Shown here in pieces: positions 25,004-29,606 of a stretch of 29,606 nt of DNA (positions are counted from its first letter, which is position 1; each line of letters starts with the position of its first letter). This DNA is from Fusobacterium_C sp036516095. GTDB lineage: Bacteria > Fusobacteriota > Fusobacteriia > Fusobacteriales > Fusobacteriaceae. The notes under the pieces were generated by a model that was not told the origin of the DNA, searched no databases, and saw nothing but the letters and a program-made list of their open reading frames with translations. The position numbers were made by a program, and so were the translations under genes. The stretch lies in assembly GCF_036516095.1 (NCBI RefSeq), contig NZ_DATBUM010000054.1:1-29606 (forward strand), in the 5' to 3' direction.

Positions 25004-26716
25004 TTACATTCTGTCCAAAGTTTGAATTCCTAATAAGCTCAATCCTTGCTTAATCACTTCTCCAGCTTGCTTTGCCAAATAGGCTCTAGATTTCAAAATT
25101 TCCTCTTCTTGATTTAATATAGGACAATTATTATAAAAACTATTTAACTTTTTCGATAAATCATACAAATAATCCGCAATTAAATTCGGTTTACAGGTTT
25201 CCGCAGCCTTTAATACGGAAGAAGGAAAAATTGTCATATAATTTGCCAAAGATCTTTCATATTTATCTTGCAAAACCAAAACAACATCCTCTGTTGCTTC
25301 TTTTCCCAAATTTTTCGCCTTATCTAAAATAGATTGCACTCTAGCATAGGAATATTGTAAATATGGGGCAGTATTTCCTTCAAAAGATAAAATCTTATCC
25401 CACTCGAAAATAATCGGACTTTGTCGATTTTGAGATAAGTCCGCATATTTAATCGCTCCCACTCCGACTACCTCTGCAATATGTTGCTTTTCTTCTTCCG
25501 GCAGAGAAGGATTTTTTTCCTGTACAATCTCATAAGCTCTTCGTTTTCCTTCATCCAATAATTCTTCCAAACGAATGACATTTCCTTTTCTCGTGGAGAA
25601 TACTCCATCTGCAAAACGCATAATTCCGAACCAAACATGATATTTCTCCACATTCCATCCCAACATTTCGGTAATACGGAAAAATTGTTTAAAATGGTCC
25701 TGTTGTCTTTCATCTGTCAAATAAATCAAGCGATTGACATCATAAGTATGTAATCTGAACTTTACAGTCGCAATATCCGAAGTTGCATATAGGAAAGCCC
25801 CGTCTTTCTTTTGGACAATACAAGGGAATAAATTTTCTTCTTCCGGGAAAAAGACTACTTTTGCTCCGTCATCTTCTTTGGCAATCCCTCTTTCCACTAA
25901 TTCTTTTACCACTTCCGGCATAATAGGATGATAGAAAGATTCTCCATAGAAAGTGTCAAAATGAATGTCCAATCTTGAATATAATTTTTCATATTCTTCC
26001 ATAGATACCTGAATAAACTCTTTCCAAAGATTGTAATTTTCTTCATCCCCATCCTGCAATTTTTTTAATTCTAAACGGGCTTCTTCTTCCAATTCAGGAT
26101 GTTCTTCCGATTCTTGTGAAAATTTCACATATACTCTTTCCAATTCTTCAATAGCATTCTTCTTATAGGCATCCTGATTCAACCATTTACGATAACCGAT
26201 AATCAATTTTCCAAATTGCGTTCCCCAATCTCCGATATGATTATCCCCAATCACATGGTAACCTAAATATCGATAAATTCTACAAATGGAATCTCCAATA
26301 ATCGTGGAACGTAAATGCCCTATATGCATTCTCTTTGCAATATTCGGGGAAGAGAAATCGATAACTACATCTCCTTTTCTGTTCAAGAAAGAAAAATCAA
26401 ATGCCTCTTTTCCAATCTTTTTAATAAAAGCAGACAAATAAGCTTCTTTCAAAAATATATTGATAAATCCGGGTCCTGCAATTTCTAGTTTTTCAATGAC
26501 TTCATTTTCTACTAAATTCTTTTGAATTTCTTCCGCAATCATTCTTGGTTTTTTTCCAATTATTTTAGAATTCATCATAGCGAAATTACATTGAAAATCT
26601 CCAAATTTTTCATTGGTAGCCGGTGCAATTTCCACCTCTTTCATTTCTTTGTCTGCATATAACTTTTCCACTGTTGATGTTAAAATTTTGGATAACTCCT
26701 TGTTCACTAATAACAT
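25004..26716 (-). CDS. argS: Arginyl-tRNA synthetase
   Basis: A 570-residue class I synthetase that charges tRNA-Arg. The N-terminal ~100 residues form the ArgRS-specific Add-1 domain. The HIGH motif is exact, HIGH at residues 131-134 in SSPNIAKRMHIGHLRST. FSTRKGNVIRLEELLDEG stands where KMSKS lies in other class I enzymes; ArgRS often lacks the canonical form. The C-terminal anticodon-binding domain (DALR) ends the protein. GAGAGGTGAG precedes the ATG. No good promoter lies between it and the RNA gene upstream, so its mRNA may arise by read-through. Confidence 0.96.
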   Translation of the reverse strand: MLLVNKELSKILTSTVEKLYADKEMKEVEIAPATNEKFGDFQCNFAMMNSKIIGKKPRMIAEEIQKNLVENEVIEKLEIAGPGFINIFLKEAYLSAFIKKIGKEAFDFSFLNRKGDVVIDFSSPNIAKRMHIGHLRSTIIGDSICRIYRYLGYHVIGDNHIGDWGTQFGKLIIGYRKWLNQDAYKKNAIEELERVYVKFSQESEEHPELEEEARLELKKLQDGDEENYNLWKEFIQVSMEEYEKLYSRLDIHFDTFYGESFYHPIMPEVVKELVERGIAKEDDGAKVVFFPEEENLFPCIVQKKDGAFLYATSDIATVKFRLHTYDVNRLIYLTDERQQDHFKQFFRITEMLGWNVEKYHVWFGIMRFADGVFSTRKGNVIRLEELLDEGKRRAYEIVQEKNPSLPEEEKQHIAEVVGVGAIKYADLSQNRQSPIIFEWDKILSFEGNTAPYLQYSYARVQSILDKAKNLGKEATEDVVLVLQDKYERSLANYMTIFPSSVLKAAETCKPNLIADYLYDLSKKLNSFYNNCPILNQEEEILKSRAYLAKQAGEVIKQGLSLLGIQTLDRM

Positions 26717-26749
26717 TGCTCACCTCTCGAATATTTTTATAATAACATG

Positions 26750-26948
26750 AAAAAATCCGACCTATCGCCTTCAGTACGGTTTTAGTCGCCAATAAATAGG
26801 TGGTAGTCAGATACTTACTAGCATACAGAATCCGTAATACGAGAGTATTCGTGATTAACCTGAGTTACTGCAAACAGTGCCAACCCCATGACGACGTTAG
26901 GCCCAAAACCTCGTGAAAATAGCGGTAAGGTCAGAAATTTCCTTCTAT
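26750..26948 (-). ncRNA. Structured small RNA, possibly 6S-like
   Basis: A noncoding stretch of about 199 nt with its own strong promoter and a T6 end. The ends pair (TCTGACCT near the 5' end with AGGTCGGA just before the T run). Further in, GGTTTT pairs with AAAACC. The interior includes the hairpin AATC-ACG-AATAC with GTATT-ACG-GATT (ACG against ACG as an internal loop) and ACTG-TTTG-CAGT. Length, closed ends and a long irregular rod with an inner hairpin fit 6S RNA. It has none of the key motifs of tmRNA, RNase P RNA, SRP RNA or a T-box. The 6S call is inference; that a stable RNA lies here is well supported. Confidence 0.55.
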
Positions 26949-26954
26949 ATTTTT

Positions 26955-26983
26955 ATTATAACACTATTTTTTCTTCATTTCAA
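26955..26983 (-). promoter_or_regulatory. Promoter of the structured RNA
   Basis: On the minus strand there is TTGAAA, a 17-bp spacer, then TATAAT. The predicted start near 26948 fits the 5' end of the paired structure. Confidence 0.8.
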
Positions 26984-27018
26984 GTCTAAAGAAACAGAAA
27001 AAAGGAAAAAAGAAAAAC

Positions 27019-27050
27019 TTGCAAAAAGAACAAACTTGTGATATTATAAT
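27019..27050 (+). promoter_or_regulatory. Promoter of tRNA-Arg
   Basis: TTGCAA at 27019-27024 with TATTAT at 27042-27047 (17-bp spacer); an overlapping TATAAT at 27045-27050 would have a spacer of 20. It is divergent from the promoter at 26955. Confidence 0.55.
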
Positions 27051-27063
27051 TGAGTAATCAGAC

Positions 27064-27140
27064 GGTAGTATAGCTCAGCTGGATAGAGCACTGGTCTTCG
27101 GAACCAGGTGTCGAGGGTTCGAATCCTTCTACTACCGCCA
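27064..27140 (+). tRNA. tRNA-Arg, anticodon UCG
   Basis: A complete 77-nt cloverleaf. The acceptor stem GGTAGTA pairs with TACTACC, followed by discriminator G and an encoded CCA. The D stem is GCTC/GAGC with A in the variable D-loop position that ArgRS recognises. The anticodon stem CTGGT/ACCAG frames the loop CTTCGGA, so the anticodon is TCG, reading CGA. The T arm GAGGGTTCGAATCCTTC is normal. A T-rich stretch follows and may end transcription. Confidence 0.95.
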
Positions 27141-27245
27141 TTTTTTTATTTTTTGAAAATTTTTAGTCTATGAACATAATTTTCCTTTTTTTATCACCTA
27201 TCTTGTGTAGAGAAATAATTCTTAAAAAGAAATGATAGGACACGA

Positions 27246-27398
27246 ATGTTCAAAGATATTACAAAAAGAAAAATTACAGAAAATCCAATAAGTAAACAAT
27301 ACCTAACCATTTCAAGAAAATTTATAATACAAGCTCAACCAAACCATATTATGATTATAAATCCCATAATGATAAAAATATTCTTAATTTTTTTATGA
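27246..27398 (+). CDS. Possible small protein, unrecognised
   Basis: A 50-codon ORF with AGGA five bases before the ATG. The N-terminal half is lysine-rich (MFKDITKRKITENP) and the C-terminal ~18 residues are hydrophobic (Ile, Met, Phe, Leu), as in a small membrane peptide. AT-rich DNA gives such ORFs by chance. No family is recognised and there is no clear promoter. Confidence 0.18.
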   Translation: MFKDITKRKITENPISKQYLTISRKFIIQAQPNHIMIINPIMIKIFLIFL

Positions 27399-27558
27399 AA
27401 TCTTTTCCTTCTTTTAGAAAATCCTTTTTTGAGAATAGTATTTTTTTAAATTTCTTTCACATCATTATTTTCTATGGTATTTATTTTATACATTCTCTAT
27501 CATTTCCTTAAAAGAATTCTATTCCAAGTATTTTAAAAGACAAGCTGTTATTTCTGTT

Positions 27559-27669
27559 CTACCTAGCTTTTTCTTTTAGTTTCTCAAATCCTTTTCTGCT
27601 AATTTTATGAATTTTTGGAAATAGATACTTATAAAATAGTCCAAACTGACGAATAGAGACTTGAGTCAT
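27559..27669 (-). CDS. Possible small protein or gene fragment after the glycohydrolase gene
   Basis: A 36-codon ORF starting MTQVSIRQFGLFYKY, strongly basic towards the end (ISRKGFEKLKEKAR). AGGAG sits just after the stop of the upstream gene on the same strand, 15 bases from that gene's end, so it could be translated with it. It might be the start of a longer gene broken downstream. No family is recognised. Confidence 0.25.
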   Translation of the reverse strand: MTQVSIRQFGLFYKYLFPKIHKISRKGFEKLKEKAR

Positions 27670-27683
27670 TTCACATTTTTCTC

Positions 27684-28505
27684 CTAATAATTTATGTATT
27701 CCATTATTTTATCTTTATTCCTTAGCTTTTCAAGCCAAGTCTCGGGAATATTGTTATAACCGTATAATACCCCAGCCAATCCTCCCGTAATAGCTCCTAT
27801 AGTATCTGTATCATCTCCTAGATTTACAGCTTTTAACACTGCGTTCTTATAACTGTTTGTCATCAATACACACCACAAACTGGCTTCTAAAGTATCCACA
27901 ACATACCCTGATGATTTTATTTGCTCTTCCCGTAAAATATTTAGATATTTTAATTTTGAGAAATTTTCTGTACATTCCAAATTCTCTAAAATGCCTTTTA
28001 AATTTTTGTTCACAATCAAAAATCTCGCTATTTTCACATAAATTCTACAAGCTTCTTTTGAAATAGGATGAGCATGGGTAATTTCTGAAACCTTATCAAT
28101 CTCATCATTTGTACAATCACTAAAAGCGAGTGGCAATATCCTCATCAAAGAACCATTTCCATTGGAGTAAAAATCATTTAGACCAACTCCTAAATCAAGA
28201 GCTTGTTTTGTAGTAATTCCATAGTCGAATACTTTTCCATCTGCTGTATATTTCCCGGAATATATCCAATCCTTAAATCTTTTTCTCATATCTTCCACAT
28301 CAACTCGATCTTCACTTTGTTTTAAAGAATCCAAAGTTGCTAACATCATGCTAGTATCATCAGACCAAGTTCCAGCAGGCTGATTATGTGTCCCATGTCC
28401 TACCATATCTGTACAATGAAAACTCCCTCTTTTTTTAAATTCAAAAGGAACTCCCAAACAATCTCCAATAATAAATCCATATATTGCAGATTTTAAATTC
28501 AACAT
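27684..28505 (-). CDS. ADP-ribosylglycohydrolase family protein
   Basis: A 273-residue protein of the DraG/ARH family, which removes ADP-ribose from proteins, nucleic acids or small molecules using two Mg ions. Metal and substrate motifs are complete: GDCLGVPFEF near residue 14, GTWSDDTSMMLATLDSL near residue 45, GNGSLMRILPL in the middle, and the C-terminal GDDTDTIGAITGGLAG. AAGGAGG precedes the ATG. No matching ADP-ribosyltransferase is visible, so the target is unknown. It is downstream of, and on the likely transcribed strand of, the CRISPR array. Family members occur in defence and toxin-antitoxin settings, but also as housekeeping enzymes. Confidence 0.9.
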   Translation of the reverse strand: MLNLKSAIYGFIIGDCLGVPFEFKKRGSFHCTDMVGHGTHNQPAGTWSDDTSMMLATLDSLKQSEDRVDVEDMRKRFKDWIYSGKYTADGKVFDYGITTKQALDLGVGLNDFYSNGNGSLMRILPLAFSDCTNDEIDKVSEITHAHPISKEACRIYVKIARFLIVNKNLKGILENLECTENFSKLKYLNILREEQIKSSGYVVDTLEASLWCVLMTNSYKNAVLKAVNLGDDTDTIGAITGGLAGVLYGYNNIPETWLEKLRNKDKIMEYINY

Positions 28506-28540
28506 AGCATTTTTCCTCCTTTTTTCAGTTATAGTTCAAA

Positions 28541-28570
28541 TTTTAATACAAATTCTAGGAATACTCCAAA
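28541..28570. repeat. Highly degenerate CRISPR repeat (outer)
   Basis: It matches the array repeat at 18-19 of 30 positions, best in CTAGGAATACTC. It ends 68 bases before the end of the next degenerate copy, one normal repeat-spacer unit. Confidence 0.5.
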
Positions 28571-28608
28571 TTAAATCTTGATTTTACATCCATTCACAAA
28601 ATCCATTT

Positions 28609-28638
28609 GTCTATATCTTTCTATAGAAATACTCTAAT
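28609..28638. repeat. Degenerate CRISPR repeat (inner)
   Basis: It matches the array repeat at 22 of 30 positions, including the last nine, and ends 65 bases before the end of the first intact repeat. The 35 bases between are of normal spacer length. Confidence 0.75.
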
Positions 28639-28673
28639 AATGAAAAAGAAAATTAGCAACTAAGGAGGACTTA

Positions 28674-29606
28674 ATTTACATTCTACTTTAGTAATACTCT
28701 AATACGATTTGATCAATATAACTTATAGTTGTTTCTGAATTTACATTCTACTTTAGTAATACTCTAATGATTATTAGCAATCGCAATAAAAAAAATAAAT
28801 GAGGATTTACATTCTACTTTAGTAATACTCTAATATTCACTTATGGAGAATTACTGGAAATAGTGGGACTTATTTACATTCTACTTTAGTAATACTCTAA
28901 TGTTTGGGAAATGTGGAGATTATCTTCTCTACGATACATTTACATTCTACTTTAGTAATACTCTAATGAACAATTGAAGAAATAAAGACGGAACTAGAGA
29001 AAATTTACATTCTACTCTAGTAATACTCTAATATCTTCTAATTCTTTGATTTGTTTTTCTTGATTGATATTTACATTCTACTTTAGTAATACTCTAATGT
29101 TTGGGAAATGTGGAGATTATCTTCTCTACGATACATTTACATTCTACTCTAGTAATACTCTAATTTAGATGTTTTGTTAGAGAAAAATAGATATAAAAGA
29201 TTTACATTCTACTCTAGTAATACTCTAATTATTTATTAAATAAAAGGAGTTGTTCTTCCCATTGCTTATTTACATTCTACTCTAGTAATACTCTAATTAA
29301 TCAGTCTTGGAATCGACATTTTCAAAGATGAACATTTACATTCTACTCTAGTAATACTCTAATAATAGAAATACAATCCTTTTCATTCGAAGCAAAAAAA
29401 TTTACATTCTACTCTAGTAATACTCTAATTTTTTGAAAGATTTGTGATATAATACAAGTGGTTAGCATTTACATTCTACTCTAGTAATACTCTAATAAAA
29501 GATTATTCACTGACAGCAGAAGGTGTGTTGAGATTTACATTCTACTCTAGTAATACTCTAATTGGACATTGTGATATCCGGGAAAGATATTTTAGCATTA
29601 TTTACA
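28674..29606 (-). CRISPR. CRISPR array, at least 14 full repeats, continues past the window
   Basis: Repeats of 30 bases start at 28674, 28739, 28805, 28872, 28938, 29003, 29069, 29135, 29200, 29268, 29334, 29400, 29467 and 29533, with the first seven bases of another at 29600. Spacers are 35-38 bases. All repeats are identical except for one T/C position: ACTTTAG in repeats 1-5 and 7, ACTCTAG in 6 and 8-14. Spacers 4 (28902-28937) and 7 (29099-29134) are identical. Read on the minus strand the repeat ends GAATGTAAAT, like the handle of clostridial type I-B repeats, and decayed repeats lie at the left end. Both point to leftward transcription with the leader beyond the right edge. Type I-B is inferred; no cas genes are present in the window. 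Confidence 0.97.

Larger units (their letters stand above)
27141..27683. other. Gene-poor AT-rich stretch
   Basis: Between the tRNA and the ADP-ribosylglycohydrolase gene lie 543 very AT-rich bases with no recognisable gene, RNA or repeat. Two small ORFs are listed separately with low confidence. It may be a decayed region. Confidence 0.5.

Noticed and set aside
26717..26983. T-box leader for argS
   Set aside because: The region has no T-box sequence (TGGNACCGCG type) and no recognisable specifier arrangement; closed ends and an own terminator fit a stand-alone RNA better.
28506..28673. CRISPR leader on the left side of the array
   Set aside because: The stretch is AT-rich, but it contains two decayed repeats at unit spacing, which is typical of the trailer end, and the repeat's GTAAAT end points the other way.

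Overview
The window is AT-rich bacterial chromosome with dense, mostly core genes. Low GC, strong AGGAGG ribosome binding sites, TTGACA/TATAAT promoters, the reading-frame style and the gene families all suggest a Fusobacterium, perhaps of the necrophorum/gonidiaformans group. The species guess is inference only.

Layout. Positions 1-693 (minus) hold a HAD-IB phosphatase cut by the window edge. Positions 836-2313 (plus) hold a secreted endonuclease/exonuclease/phosphatase-fold protein and thiamine pyrophosphokinase. Positions 2427-3742 (minus) hold a NicO nickel/cobalt permease with its DUF1007 partner. From 3889 to 14522 (plus) runs a housekeeping stretch: an FlK-like hotdog thioesterase, uracil permease, oligoendopeptidase F, SppA, YbaB, a DUF374 acyltransferase, MetG, GalU, then a SAM-I riboswitch and metK. 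From 14635 to 17119 (minus) lies an osmoprotectant ABC transporter (permease fused to binding protein, plus ATPase) behind a MarR-type regulator that lacks its N-terminal half. A decayed AAA-ATPase/DUF1703 fragment follows. Then come a small cysteine-motif protein, NiaR, and a six-gene pyrimidine operon, transcribed pyrB-pyrK-pyrD-pyrF-pyrC-pyrE, ending at 18498. Next are a thiamine-type binding protein and ArgRS. A roughly 200-nt structured RNA with its own promoter sits directly upstream of argS, and tRNA-Arg(UCG) is divergent from it. After a mostly empty 540-base stretch comes an ADP-ribosylglycohydrolase-family gene. A CRISPR array (14 complete repeats and the start of a 15th) runs off the right end.

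Regulation is the richest part of the window. metK has a SAM-I riboswitch in which antiterminator, terminator and P1 helix can be read by eye. The pyr operon has a 29-codon leader peptide whose stop codon lies in the loop of a perfect 10-bp terminator, preceded by a U-rich transcript. This is the layout of the enterobacterial pyrBI attenuator and is the most interesting signal here. The RNA upstream of argS has paired ends, an internal hairpin and a length like 6S RNA. The CRISPR array shows a duplicated spacer, two repeat variants, and two decayed repeats at its left end. These suggest that it is transcribed leftward and could run into the ADP-ribosylglycohydrolase gene. No cas genes are in the window.
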